Shown here: positions 6,390-15,334 of the stretch, piece after piece
Layout of the letters: every line of letters begins with the position of its first letter
Position numbering within the stretch: position 1 is the first letter of the stretch
Source of the DNA: Galbitalea sp. SE-J8
Lineage (GTDB): Bacteria > Actinomycetota > Actinomycetes > Actinomycetales > Microbacteriaceae
Assembly (NCBI RefSeq): GCF_030345695.1
Contig: NZ_JAUASV010000028.1
Span: 1 to 36,189, forward strand
Direction: 5' to 3'
DNA length: 36,189 nucleotides
The notes under the pieces: generated by a model
Databases searched by the model: none
What the model saw: only the letters and a program-made list of their open reading frames with translations
Told to the model about the DNA's origin: nothing
Program-made: the position numbers and the translations under genes

Positions 6390-8603
6390 GTGATCACCTG
6401 GCCCGGAACGCCCTATCCGCTCGGGGCGACCTTCGACGGCAGCGGCACGAACTTCGCCGTCTACAGCGAGGCCGCGAAGAAGGTCGAGCTGTGCCTGTTC
6501 GACGCGAACGGCGTCGAGACCCGCGTCGAGCTGCTCGAGGTCGACGCCTTCGTCTGGCACGCGTACCTGCCGAGCGTGCAGCCCGGGCAGCGCTACGGCT
6601 ACCGGGTGCACGGCGAGTACGCGCCCGAGAAGGGGCTGCGGATGAATCCCGCGAAGCTCCTGCTCGACCCGTACGCCAAGGCCACGACCGGCCAGCCCGA
6701 CGGCGACCAGTCGCTGTTCACCTACGACTTCGGCGACCCGGACTCGCGCAACGACGACGACAGCGCGGGCCACACGATGCTCGGCGTCGTCGTGAACCCG
6801 TTCTTCGACTGGGCCGGGGACCGCGCCCCGAAGACGCCGTACGCGCAGACCGTCATCTACGAGGCCCACGTCAAGGGCCTCACCGAGCTGCATCCGGACG
6901 TGCCCGAGGCGGAGCGCGGCAGCTACAGCGGCATCGCGCATCCGGCGGTCATCGAGCACCTCAAGCACCTCGGCGTCACCGCCATCGAGCTCATGCCCGT
7001 GCACCAGTTCGTCAACGACTCGACGCTCGTCGAGAAGGGCCTCTCGAACTACTGGGGGTACAACACCATCGCCTTCTTCGCGCCGCACGCGTCGTACGCG
7101 GCGGCGGGCGAGCTCGGCCAGCAGGTGCAGGAGTTCAAGTCGATGGTGCGCGCGCTGCACGCCGCGGGCATCGAGGTCATCCTCGACGTCGTCTACAACC
7201 ACACCGCGGAGGGCAACCACCTGGGCCCGACGCTGAGCTTCAAGGGCATCGACAACGCCTCGTACTACCGGCTCGTCGACGACGACAAGCGGTTCTACTA
7301 CGACACCACGGGCACCGGCAACAGCTTCAACGTCGGCAACCCGCACGCGCTGCAGCTCATCATGGACTCGCTGCGCTACTGGGTCACCGAGATGCACGTC
7401 GACGGCTTCCGCTTCGACCTCGCGGCGACGCTCGCGCGGGAGTTCTACGAGGTCGACCGGCTCAGCGCGTTCTTCGAGCTCGTGCAGCAGGACCCGATCG
7501 TCAGCCAGGTCAAGCTCATCGCCGAGCCGTGGGACGTCGGCCCCGGCGGCTACCAGGTCGGCAACTTCCCGCCGCAGTGGTCGGAGTGGAACGGCAAGTA
7601 CCGCGACCAGGTGCGCGACTTCTGGCGCGGCGAGCCCGCGACGCTCGGCGAGTTCGCCTCCCGCCTCACCGGGTCCGCCGACCTGTACGCGCTGAGCGGG
7701 CGGCGCCCGGTCGCATCCATCAACTTCGTCACCGCGCACGACGGCTTCACGCTCGCCGACCTGGTGTCGTACAACGAGAAGCACAACGAGGCGAACGGCG
7801 AGGACGGCAACGACGGCGAGTCGCACAACCGCTCGTACAACCTCGGCGCCGAGGGACCGACGGATGACGCGGGCATCCAGCGCGAGCGCGCCAAGCAGCA
7901 GCGCAACTTCATCGCGACCCTGCTGCTGAGCCAGGGCGTGCCGATGATCCTGCACGGCGACGAGCTCGGCCGCAGTCAGCAGGGCAACAACAACGTCTAC
8001 GCGCAGGACTCCGAGCTCAGCTGGGTGCACTGGGACATCGCCGACCGTCCGCTCATCGAGTTCACGGCCGCGCTCGTGCGGCTGCGCGCCGAGCACCCCA
8101 CGTTCCGCCGCAGCCGGTTCTTCGACGGTCACCCGGTCGAGCGCGACGAGGGCGCGCCGCTGCCCGACATCGCCTGGCTGCGCCCCGACGGCTCGCTCAT
8201 GAAGCCCGCGGACTGGGATGCCGGCTTCGGCAAGTCGATCGCGGTCTTCCTCAACGGCGACGGCATCGCGGGCCGGGATGCGCGCGGCGAGCCGATCGTG
8301 GACGACAGCTTCCTGCTGTTCTTCAACGCGCACGACGAGCCCGTCGACTTCACGGTCCCGGACGACGACGGCCGCAGCGCGTGGGAGATCGTCGTCGACA
8401 CGACGGGGCTGTCGAGCGACGAGTCGCGGGCGAGCGGTCAGACCGTGCCCGTCGAGGGCCGGTCGCTGCTCGTGCTGTGCGCCCGTCGCGAGGAGGAGCC
8501 GGAGACCGACCACTCGGTCGCCGCCTCGCTCAGCTCGCTCGCCGCCCAGTCCGGCCCCGCGCCCGGATCGCAGCCCGCCCCGGCCTCGAAGTCCAGCTCA
8601 TGA
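6390..8603 (+). CDS. glgX: Glycogen debranching enzyme GlgX/TreX
   Basis: 737 residues, close to the usual length for GlgX/TreX. An N-terminal CBM48-like domain ([21 protein letters not shown]) precedes a GH13 barrel with [10 protein letters not shown], nucleophile Asp343 in DGFRFDLAA, acid/base Glu379 in LIAEPWDVG and Asp451 in [19 protein letters not shown]. These match the isoamylase-type debranching enzymes that cut alpha-1,6 branches from glycogen. The following treY and treZ indicate a TreX role: releasing linear malto-oligosaccharides for trehalose synthesis. GTG at 6390 has a strong upstream GAGGGGGAG. The C-terminal 40 residues are Ser/Pro/Ala-rich and probably disordered. The stop overlaps treY by ATGA. 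Confidence 0.96.
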   Translation: MITWPGTPYPLGATFDGSGTNFAVYSEAAKKVELCLFDANGVETRVELLEVDAFVWHAYLPSVQPGQRYGYRVHGEYAPEKGLRMNPAKLLLDPYAKATTGQPDGDQSLFTYDFGDPDSRNDDDSAGHTMLGVVVNPFFDWAGDRAPKTPYAQTVIYEAHVKGLTELHPDVPEAERGSYSGIAHPAVIEHLKHLGVTAIELMPVHQFVNDSTLVEKGLSNYWGYNTIAFFAPHASYAAAGELGQQVQEFKSMVRALHAAGIEVILDVVYNHTAEGNHLGPTLSFKGIDNASYYRLVDDDKRFYYDTTGTGNSFNVGNPHALQLIMDSLRYWVTEMHVDGFRFDLAATLAREFYEVDRLSAFFELVQQDPIVSQVKLIAEPWDVGPGGYQVGNFPPQWSEWNGKYRDQVRDFWRGEPATLGEFASRLTGSADLYALSGRRPVASINFVTAHDGFTLADLVSYNEKHNEANGEDGNDGESHNRSYNLGAEGPTDDAGIQRERAKQQRNFIATLLLSQGVPMILHGDELGRSQQGNNNVYAQDSELSWVHWDIADRPLIEFTAALVRLRAEHPTFRRSRFFDGHPVERDEGAPLPDIAWLRPDGSLMKPADWDAGFGKSIAVFLNGDGIAGRDARGEPIVDDSFLLFFNAHDEPVDFTVPDDDGRSAWEIVVDTTGLSSDESRASGQTVPVEGRSLLVLCARREEEPETDHSVAASLSSLAAQSGPAPGSQPAPASKSSS

Positions 8604-10918
8604 GCCGCGTGCCGATCTCCACCTACCGGCTGCAGATCCGGGCGGGATTCGACCTCGGCGCCGCGGCACGCGTCACCGACTACCTCGCGTCGCTCGGCGT
8701 CGACTGGGCCTACCTGTCGCCGCTGCTGGCCGCCGAGCCGGGCAGCGACCACGGCTACGACGTCGTCGACCCGTCCCGCGTCGATCCCGAGCGCGGCGGC
8801 GCCGAGGGGCTCGAGCGCTTCGCCGCGGCGGCGCGCGCGGCCGGCCTCGGCATCCTCGTCGACATCGTGCCCAACCACATGGGCGTCGCCACGCCGCGGA
8901 ACAACGCCTGGTGGTGGGACGTGCTCGCGCGCGGGCGCGCGTCGAGGTTCGCCGAGGCCTTCGACATCGACTGGGACTTCGGCGAGGGCCGCATCCGCAT
9001 CCCGGTGCTGGGCGGCGACGACGACCTCGACGCGCTCACGATCGAGACCGGACCGGATGGCGCTCCCGAGCTCGCGTACGTCGACCACCGGTTCCCGATC
9101 GCGGCCGGCACCGCCGACGGGACCCCGCGGGACGTGCACGATCGCCAGCACTACGAGCTCATCGACTGGCGCCGCGCCGACGACGAGCTGAACTACCGGC
9201 GGTTCTTCGCGGTGAACTCGCTCGCCGCCATCCGGGTCGAGCTGCCCCGGGTGTTCGAGGAGTCGCACGGCGAGATCGCGCGCTGGGTGCGCGAGGGACT
9301 CGCCGACGGCATCCGCGTCGATCACCCGGATGGACTCGCCGACCCGGGCGGATACCTCGACGCGCTCGCCGCGGCGACGGGCGGCGCCTACGTGCTCGTC
9401 GAGAAGATCCTCGAGGGCGACGAGGAGCTGCCGCCGTTCTGGGCCACGGATGGCACGACCGGCTACGACGCGCTCGCCGACGTCGACCGGGTGCTCGTCG
9501 ACCCGCTCGGCCGGCACGCGCTCGACGAGCTCGACACCCGGCTGCGCGGACGCTCGCAGCCGGTCGACTGGGCCACGCTCATCCACCGCACGAAGCGGGC
9601 GATCGCGGACGGCATCCTGCACAGCGAGGTGCTGCGGCTCGAGCGCGTGACGCCCGATCCGAACGCCCAGACCGCAGACGCCCTCGCCGAGCTGCTCGCG
9701 TGCTTCCCCGTCTACCGCTCCTACCTGCCGACGGGCGTCGAGCACCTCGCGGCGGCAGGCGACCTGGCCAGGCGGCACCGCCCGGAGCTCGCCGACGAGC
9801 TCGACCGGCTGCAGTGGCTGGCGTCCGACCCGACCACCGAGCTCGCGGTCCGGTTCCAGCAGACGAGCGGGATGGTGATGGCGAAGGGCGTCGAGGACAC
9901 CGCGTTCTACCGCTACTCCCGGCTGCCGTCGCTCACGGAGGTGGGCGCCGACCCGAGCGAGTTCTCGATCGGCGTGGGCGAGTTCCACCGCCGCCAGGGG
10001 ATGCGCCAGGCGTCGTTCCCGCGCTCGCAGACCACCCTGTCGACGCACGACACGAAGCGCGGCGAGGACACCCGCGCGCGGATCGCCGTGCTCGCCGAGG
10101 TGCCCGAGCGCTGGGAGCAGACCCTCGGCCGGCTGCGCGAGCTCGCGCCGATCGGCGACGGCCCGTTCGAGAACCTGCTCTGGGGCTCGGCGATCGGGGC
10201 ATGGCCGCTCTCCCGCGACCGCCTGCACGCCTACGCCGAGAAGGCGTCGCGGGAGGCGGGCGACTCGACGACCTGGACCGAGCCCGCCGAGGAGTTCGAG
10301 GAGCGGATGCACGCGGCCGTCGACGCCGCGTTCGACGACGAGCGGGTCGCGGGCACGATCGCCGGGTTCGTCGACAGCGTCGCGCAGCCGGGCTGGTCGA
10401 ACGCGCTCGCCGCGAAGCTCATCCAGCTCACCGCTCCCGGCGTTCCCGACGTGTACCAGGGCAGCGAGCTGTGGGAGACGAGCCTCGTCGACCCGGACAA
10501 CCGGCGCCCGGTGGACTTCGACGAGCGGCGCCTGTACCTCGCGGCGATCGACGCCGGCGCGCATCCGCCGATCGACGAGACCGGGGCCGCGAAGCTGCTC
10601 GTGGTGTCGCGCGCCCTGCGGCTGCGCCGCGACCGGCCCGAGCTCTTCACCCGCTACATCGCACTGCCGGCCCTCGGCGAGCGCGCCCGGCACGTCGTCG
10701 CGTTCGACCGCGGCGGGGCGATCACGGTCGCGACGCGCCTGCCGGCCGGCCTGGCCGACGCGGGCGGCTGGGGCGACACGACGATCGTGCTCCCCCGCGG
10801 CCCGCTCGTCGACGTGTTCACCGGCGTGCGGCACGCGGGGGGAGAGACGCCGCTCGCCGAGCTGCTCGCGCGCTACCCGGTGTCGCTGCTCGCGCCGGCC
10901 GACGCGGACGGCCGATGA
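8600..10918 (+). CDS. treY: Malto-oligosyltrehalose synthase
   Basis: 772 residues, a normal TreY length. It opens [17 protein letters not shown], the family's first strand, followed by [18 protein letters not shown] and [10 protein letters not shown]. The GH13 catalytic residues are seen as Asp241 ([10 protein letters not shown]), Glu268 (VLVEKIL) and Asp484 ([10 protein letters not shown]). The enzyme turns the reducing-end alpha-1,4 link of a maltodextrin into an alpha,alpha-1,1 link, making maltooligosyltrehalose in the cytoplasm. The ATG overlaps the glgX stop, and its own stop overlaps treZ, so the three enzymes are translationally coupled in pathway order. Confidence 0.97.
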   Translation: MSRVPISTYRLQIRAGFDLGAAARVTDYLASLGVDWAYLSPLLAAEPGSDHGYDVVDPSRVDPERGGAEGLERFAAAARAAGLGILVDIVPNHMGVATPRNNAWWWDVLARGRASRFAEAFDIDWDFGEGRIRIPVLGGDDDLDALTIETGPDGAPELAYVDHRFPIAAGTADGTPRDVHDRQHYELIDWRRADDELNYRRFFAVNSLAAIRVELPRVFEESHGEIARWVREGLADGIRVDHPDGLADPGGYLDALAAATGGAYVLVEKILEGDEELPPFWATDGTTGYDALADVDRVLVDPLGRHALDELDTRLRGRSQPVDWATLIHRTKRAIADGILHSEVLRLERVTPDPNAQTADALAELLACFPVYRSYLPTGVEHLAAAGDLARRHRPELADELDRLQWLASDPTTELAVRFQQTSGMVMAKGVEDTAFYRYSRLPSLTEVGADPSEFSIGVGEFHRRQGMRQASFPRSQTTLSTHDTKRGEDTRARIAVLAEVPERWEQTLGRLRELAPIGDGPFENLLWGSAIGAWPLSRDRLHAYAEKASREAGDSTTWTEPAEEFEERMHAAVDAAFDDERVAGTIAGFVDSVAQPGWSNALAAKLIQLTAPGVPDVYQGSELWETSLVDPDNRRPVDFDERRLYLAAIDAGAHPPIDETGAAKLLVVSRALRLRRDRPELFTRYIALPALGERARHVVAFDRGGAITVATRLPAGLADAGGWGDTTIVLPRGPLVDVFTGVRHAGGETPLAELLARYPVSLLAPADADGR

Positions 10919-12675
10919 GCGCCGGTGCCGGCGGGTTCGGCGTGTGGGCGCCGCGCGCGCGCCGGGTGACGCTCGTGGCGGGCGACGCGCGGCATCCGCT
11001 CGACGCCGGGGTCGACGGATGGTGGACCCGCGCGGGCGCTCCGCTGCCGCCCGGCACGCGCTACGGCTACCTGCTCGACGACGACGAGACCGTGCTGCCC
11101 GACCCGCGCTCGCGCTTCCAGCCCGAGGGCGTGCACGCGGCGAGCGCCGTCGTCGACCTCGGCGCGTTCGCCTGGACGGACGGGGCCTGGACCGGCCGCC
11201 AGCTCGCGGGCAGCGTCATCTACGAGCTCCACGTCGGCACGTTCACGCCGGACGGCACCCTCGACTCCGCGATCGGCCGCCTCGGCCACCTCGTCGACCT
11301 CGGCGTCGACCTCGTCGAGCTGCTGCCCGTCAACGCGTTCAACGGCACGCACAACTGGGGCTACGACGGCGTGCTCTGGTACGCGGTCGACGACTCCTAC
11401 GGGGGACCTGCGGCCTACCAGCGCTTCGTCGACGCGGCGCACGCGCGCGGCCTCGGGGTCGTGCAGGACGTCGTCTACAACCACCTCGGCCCGTCCGGCA
11501 ACTACCTGCCGAGGTTCGGGCCGTACCTGCGCGAGGGCGACGCGAACAGCTGGGGCGACGCCCTCGACCTCGGCGAACGCGCGGTGCGCGACTACATCAT
11601 CGACAACGCGCTGGGCTGGTTCTCCGACTTCCACGTCGACGGCCTGCGGCTGGATGCGGTGCACGCCCTCGTCGACGACTCGCCGACCCACATCCTGCGC
11701 GAGCTCGCGGAGCGCACCGACGCGCTGAGCGCGCACCTCGGCCGGCCGCTCACGCTCATCGCCGAGAGCGACCTCAACGACCCGGCGCTCATCCTGCCGC
11801 GCGAGGCCGGCGGCTACGGGCTCGCCGCGCAGTGGAGCGACGACTTCCACCACAGCCTGCACGTGGCGCTCACGAACGAGACGACCGGCTACTACGCGGA
11901 CTTCGCGTCGCTCGACGCCCTCGCGAAGACCTGGACGCGCGGGTTCTTCCACGACGGCGGCCACTCGTCGTTCCGCGGGCGCGATCACGGGCATCCGATC
12001 CCCGCGGAGGTGCCGACCTACCGGCTCGTCGAGTTCGCGCAGGACCACGACCAGATCGGCAACCGCGCCACCGGCGACCGGCTCGGCGCGACCCTCGGCC
12101 CCCGAGAACTGGCCATCGGCGCCGTGCTCGTGCTCACCGCTCCCGGAACGCCCATGCTGTTCATGGGCGAGGAGTGGGGCGCCACGACGCCCTGGCAGTT
12201 CTTCACCTCGCACCCGGAGGAGGAGCTCGGCCGCGCGACCGCCGAGGGCCGCATCGCGGAGTTCGAGCGGATGGGGTGGGACCCGTCCGTCGTGCCCGAT
12301 CCGCAGGACCCGGCCGCTTTCCGTCGCTCGAAGCTCGACTGGGCCGAGCCGGCATCCGGTCACCACGCCGCGCTGCTCGTGCTGCACCGCGACCTGATCC
12401 GGCTGCGGCGCGAGCTCCCCGAGCTCACCGACCCGGCGTTCGCGGCGCTCGGCGCCGCCGTGTCGGACGGGTCGCGCACCGCCCGGCTCGACCGCGGCGG
12501 CGTGAGCGTGCTCGTGAACCTCTCCGACGGGGTGCGCTCGTTCGGAGTGACCGGCGAGGTGCTCCTCGACACCGGCGCGCGCCTCGGCGCGGGAGCCGCA
12601 TCCGTCTCGGCCGACGAGATCGCGCTCGGCCCGCTCAGCGCCGTGATCCTCCGGCGCGCCCGCTTCGCGGGTTGA
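10915..12675 (+). CDS. treZ: Malto-oligosyltrehalose trehalohydrolase
   Basis: 586 residues. The N-terminal domain begins [14 protein letters not shown] (CBM48-like), then [21 protein letters not shown] leads into the GH13 barrel. Catalytic residues are Asp247 ([11 protein letters not shown]), Glu284 ([10 protein letters not shown]) and Asp379 ([15 protein letters not shown]). It releases free trehalose from the TreY product, leaving a maltodextrin two glucose units shorter. ATG at 10915 overlaps the treY stop. It is the last gene of the treXYZ operon; a small GC hairpin covers its stop region. Trehalose would serve as osmolyte or reserve, and in mycolate-making relatives as a cell-wall precursor; which applies here is not shown. 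Confidence 0.97.
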   Translation: MSAGAGGFGVWAPRARRVTLVAGDARHPLDAGVDGWWTRAGAPLPPGTRYGYLLDDDETVLPDPRSRFQPEGVHAASAVVDLGAFAWTDGAWTGRQLAGSVIYELHVGTFTPDGTLDSAIGRLGHLVDLGVDLVELLPVNAFNGTHNWGYDGVLWYAVDDSYGGPAAYQRFVDAAHARGLGVVQDVVYNHLGPSGNYLPRFGPYLREGDANSWGDALDLGERAVRDYIIDNALGWFSDFHVDGLRLDAVHALVDDSPTHILRELAERTDALSAHLGRPLTLIAESDLNDPALILPREAGGYGLAAQWSDDFHHSLHVALTNETTGYYADFASLDALAKTWTRGFFHDGGHSSFRGRDHGHPIPAEVPTYRLVEFAQDHDQIGNRATGDRLGATLGPRELAIGAVLVLTAPGTPMLFMGEEWGATTPWQFFTSHPEEELGRATAEGRIAEFERMGWDPSVVPDPQDPAAFRRSKLDWAEPASGHHAALLVLHRDLIRLRRELPELTDPAFAALGAAVSDGSRTARLDRGGVSVLVNLSDGVRSFGVTGEVLLDTGARLGAGAASVSADEIALGPLSAVILRRARFAG

Positions 12676-12685
12676 GGGGCCCGCG
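12666..12685 (+). terminator. GC hairpin at the end of treZ
   Basis: CGCGGG (12666-12671) and CCCGCG (12680-12685) can pair around an 8-base loop, spanning the treZ stop. There is no T-run after it, so it is only a weak terminator candidate for the trehalose operon. Confidence 0.3.
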
Positions 12686-12724
12686 TCGTCGGGAATATCC
12701 CCGCGCCGGGACGCATTAGATTGG

Positions 12725-12747
12725 TTGACACGTCATTGATTGACGCG
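12725..12747 (+). promoter_or_regulatory. Direct repeat TTGACRCG upstream of yceI-like gene
   Basis: TTGACACG (12725-12732) and TTGACGCG (12740-12747) repeat with 15-base spacing, about 25 bases before the start codon. TTGACA alone would be a perfect -35, but no good -10 lies 17 bases on. TAGATT at 12717-12722 could instead be the -10, which would place both repeats in the leader as a possible binding site. Confidence 0.3.
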
Positions 12748-12770
12748 ACAACCTTCTGAGGAGACTACCC

Positions 12771-13328
12771 ATGGCCATCACCGCCGACGCGATCCCGGGC
12801 TACCGCACGGGCACCTGGACCCTCGACGCCGCGCACTCCGAGATCTCGTTCTCGGTGCGCCACCTCGCGATCAGCAGGGTGCGCGGCACCTTCGGCACCT
12901 GGGACGCCACCGTCGTCACGGGCGAGCACCCCGAGGACACCACCGTCACCGCGACCATCGACGTGGCGAGCGTCAGCACGGGCCAGGCGCAGCGCGACGG
13001 CCACCTGCGCACGAGCGACTTCTTCGCGATCGACGAGTTCCCGCAGATCACGTTCGTGTCGACCACGCTCTCGCACGACGGCTCGGCCTACGTGCTCGCG
13101 GGCGACCTCACCCTGCGCGGCGTGACGAAGCCCGTCACGATCACGGGCGAGCTCGGCGGCATCACGGCCGACGCCTACGGCAACACCAAGGCCGGCGCCT
13201 CGGGCACGCTCGAGATCAACCGCCACGACTTCGGCGTGAGCTGGAACGCGGCCACCGAGGCCGGCGGACTCACCCTCGGCGACAAGGTCACCATCACGAT
13301 CGACGCCCAGTTCGCCCTCGCGAGCTGA
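12771..13328 (+). CDS. YceI family lipocalin-like protein
   Basis: 185 residues. The opening GTWTLDAAHSEISFSVRHL, then DFFAIDEFPQITFVSTTL, GDLTLRGVTKPVTI and NRHDFGVSWN, are the standard YceI blocks. The fold is a beta-barrel binding polyisoprenoid or other hydrophobic ligands; it is implicated in stress responses and isoprenoid handling, though the true role is unclear. No signal peptide is present, so unlike Gram-negative YceI it is probably cytoplasmic, as is common in actinobacteria. ATG at 12771 has GAGGAG 7 bases upstream. It stands alone between the trehalose operon and the SOS-box gene. Confidence 0.93.
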   Translation: MAITADAIPGYRTGTWTLDAAHSEISFSVRHLAISRVRGTFGTWDATVVTGEHPEDTTVTATIDVASVSTGQAQRDGHLRTSDFFAIDEFPQITFVSTTLSHDGSAYVLAGDLTLRGVTKPVTITGELGGITADAYGNTKAGASGTLEINRHDFGVSWNAATEAGGLTLGDKVTITIDAQFALAS

Positions 13329-13329
13329 G

Positions 13330-13395
13330 CGGGCCCGCGCGCCGGGGCCCGTCGGCCGAGGAGACGCGCCGGCCGAGGAGACGCGCCGGCGCCGT
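13330..13395 (+). terminator. GC hairpin and 18-bp tandem repeat after yceI-like gene
   Basis: CGGGCCC (13330-13336) can pair with GGGCCCG (13345-13351) around 8 bases right after the stop codon. It is followed by two near-perfect copies of GCCGAGGAGACGCGCCGG (about 13355-13390). There is no T-run; termination is plausible but unproven. Confidence 0.35.
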
Positions 13396-13427
13396 CCCGA
13401 AGCGCCCGAGACCTCGCTGACGCGGTT

Positions 13428-13461
13428 GCGCACCATTCGAACACGTGTTCGAATGGTGCGC
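13428..13461 (+). promoter_or_regulatory. LexA-type SOS box inside a 34-bp perfect palindrome
   Basis: The two 17-base arms are exact reverse complements. The core TCGAAC-ACGT-GTTCGA (13437-13452) matches the actinobacterial LexA consensus TCGAACNNNNGTTCGA in all 12 fixed positions. A -35-like TTGCGC (13426-13431) and a -10-like TCGAAT (13449-13454) lie 17 bases apart, so bound LexA would cover the promoter. The palindrome ends on the base before the ATG, and the -10 is 7 bases from it, suggesting a leaderless SOS-induced transcript. Confidence 0.85.
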
Positions 13462-14568
13462 ATGCGATGGGATGCACAGGCGGTCGACGCCGAGGAGCCC
13501 GCGGCGCTGTCCGGGCTCGCGCGACTGCACGACGTGGTGCGCAGCGTGCGCACCCCCGAGTTCGCCGGCATCACCTTCCACGAGGTGCTCGCGAAGACGG
13601 CGCTCAACCGCGTGCCCGGCCAGGGCTTCATGGGCGGTGCATGGACGATCAACCCCTACCGCGGCTGCAGCCACGCGTGCGTGTACTGCTTCGCGCGGCG
13701 CACCCACGAGTACCTCGAACTCGACGCGGGAGCCGACTTCGACAGCGAGATCATCGTCAAGGTGAACGTCGCCGAGGTCGTCGCGCGCGAGCTCGCCCGG
13801 CGCCGCGAGCCGATCCCCGCCGTCGCCCTCGGCACGAACACCGACCCGTACCAGCGCGCCGAGGGCCGCTACCGGCTCATGCCCGGCGTCGTCGCGGCGC
13901 TCGCGCAGCACGGCACGCCGTTCTCGATCCTCACGAAGGGCTCGTTGCTGCGGCGCGACCTCCCGCTGCTGGCCGAGGCCGCGCGGCACACCGCCGTCGA
14001 TCTGGCGATGTCGATCGCGGTCTACGACGACGAGCTGCAGCAGTCGATCGAGCCCGGCACGCCGTCGACGTCCGCGCGGCTCGCGACGGTCACGGCGGTG
14101 CGCGACGCGGGGCTCGACTGCTCGGTGTTCCTCATGCCGATCCTCCCCTACCTCACCGACACCCGCGCCCACCTCGATGAGGCGCTGCGTCGCGCGAAGC
14201 AGGCGGGAGCCACATCCGTGCTCTACACGGCGCTGCACCTGCGTCCGGGCACGAAGGAGTGGTTCATGATGTGGCTCGCGCGCGAGCATCCCGAGCTCGT
14301 CGAGCGCTACCGGTCGATGTACTACGGCACGAACTCCTACGCGCCGGCCGGGTACCGCACCTGGCTCGCGGCGAAGATCAGACCGCTGATCCGGGCGCAC
14401 GGGCTCGAGCGCGGGCGGGAGGATCCGGTCACCGGCGGCGTGCGATCCCGCGCCCTCGGCGGGCTGCGCGACGCCGACGGCGAACGACGGATGCTGGCCC
14501 CGGTGCTCGCCGAGGAGCTGCCGCCGAGCGCCGCGGCGGCCGCGATCGGCGGGCAGACGCTCTTCTGA
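13462..14568 (+). CDS. SOS-regulated radical SAM protein (Rv2578c/SplB-like)
   Basis: 368 residues from ATG at 13462, giving MRWDAQAVDAEEP, the usual start for this family. The radical SAM cluster motif is Cys69-x3-Cys73-x2-Cys76 in CSHACVYCFAR, which binds a 4Fe-4S cluster and SAM. Later parts include TNTDPYQRAEGRYRLM, ILTKGSLLRRDLPLL and MPILPYLTD, typical of COG1533 proteins related to spore photoproduct lyase, and called Rv2578c in mycobacteria. The reaction is unknown; repair of a DNA lesion is a reasonable inference because of the LexA box directly on its promoter. The longer frame starting at 13426 would run through the palindrome and is rejected. Confidence 0.9.
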   Translation: MRWDAQAVDAEEPAALSGLARLHDVVRSVRTPEFAGITFHEVLAKTALNRVPGQGFMGGAWTINPYRGCSHACVYCFARRTHEYLELDAGADFDSEIIVKVNVAEVVARELARRREPIPAVALGTNTDPYQRAEGRYRLMPGVVAALAQHGTPFSILTKGSLLRRDLPLLAEAARHTAVDLAMSIAVYDDELQQSIEPGTPSTSARLATVTAVRDAGLDCSVFLMPILPYLTDTRAHLDEALRRAKQAGATSVLYTALHLRPGTKEWFMMWLAREHPELVERYRSMYYGTNSYAPAGYRTWLAAKIRPLIRAHGLERGREDPVTGGVRSRALGGLRDADGERRMLAPVLAEELPPSAAAAAIGGQTLF

Positions 14569-14573
14569 GCGGG

Positions 14574-14640
14574 GTCGCGCGATGGCCGGGGCGGGGCTGC
14601 GCGATGGCCGGGGCGGGGCCGCCCGGTCACCGATGGCGGG
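14574..14640. repeat. Tandem GC-rich repeat in spacer
   Basis: The unit GCGCGATGGCCGGGGCGGGG occurs twice in tandem after the radical SAM gene (the second copy one base pair of spacing different), followed by a weaker CGATGGCGGG. It fills most of the 105-base spacer before the next gene. No function is clear. Confidence 0.6.
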
Positions 14641-14673
14641 AAGTCCCCGGCCGGTGCCAGACTTCACATCATC

Positions 14674-15258
14674 ATGACCGACGACTTCGACTGGCTCGCG
14701 CTGCAGCGCACCGCCCACGCCGAGTTCGGACGCCGAGTGGCGGCCGTCTCCGACTGGACCGCGCCCACCCCCGACACCGAGTGGGACGTGCGCGCCCTCG
14801 TCTCGCACGTGATCGAGGAGCAGCAGTGGGTGCCCTACCTGCTCGACGGCCAGACCCTCGAGCAGGCCGAGCGGCAGATCGAGCCGCTGCGCGACGACCT
14901 CAAGGGCGAGTGGGAGCTGTACTCGTTCTCGGCGAGCGCCGCATGGCGCCACACGCCCGGCGACCACAGGGTGCACCTGACCTACGACACCGTGGACGTC
15001 GCGCAGTACCTGCGCGAGCAGGTGGCGGATGTCACGATCCACACCTGGGACCTCGCCCGGGCCATCGGCGCCGACGAGCACCTCGACGACGAGCTCGTGC
15101 GGGCGGTCTGGGGCGTGTTCGAGCCGCAGCGCGACACGCTCGCCGCGACCGGGCTCTACGCGCCGCCGGTCGCGGTCGACGACGCGTCCCCGCTGCAGGA
15201 CCGCCTGATCGCCGTGACCGGCCGCGACCCGCGACCGGCCACGCCCCGGGCCGCCTAG
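14674..15258 (+). CDS. TIGR03086 family metal-binding protein (DinB/mycothiol-type fold)
   Basis: 194 residues. WDVRALVSHVIEEQQWVP near residue 45, VTIHTWDLARAIGADEHLDD near residue 125, and the final LQDRLIAVTGRDPRP are the fixed blocks of TIGR03086, a branch of the mycothiol-dependent maleylpyruvate isomerase/DinB superfamily. The His in VSHVIEE, the adjacent Glu and the His of IHTWDLA are the likely metal ligands. Members are small cytoplasmic proteins of unproven function, perhaps thiol-dependent. There is no ribosome-binding site before the ATG; a CAGACT hexamer lies 10 bases upstream, so the mRNA may start at or very near the start codon. Confidence 0.85.
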   Translation: MTDDFDWLALQRTAHAEFGRRVAAVSDWTAPTPDTEWDVRALVSHVIEEQQWVPYLLDGQTLEQAERQIEPLRDDLKGEWELYSFSASAAWRHTPGDHRVHLTYDTVDVAQYLREQVADVTIHTWDLARAIGADEHLDDELVRAVWGVFEPQRDTLAATGLYAPPVAVDDASPLQDRLIAVTGRDPRPATPRAA

Positions 15259-15334
15259 CCGCGCCGCGGTCCCCTGCCGTGCAGTGGATGACCGCGCGGC
15301 GGGGGACCGCGCGCGCACCCGGCAGAATGGTGGC

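Noticed and set aside
8218-12675. 1485-codon frame covering glgX end, treY and treZ
   Set aside because: Only the last part, from 10915, is a real gene (treZ); earlier parts are Arg-rich out-of-frame readings of glgX and treY.
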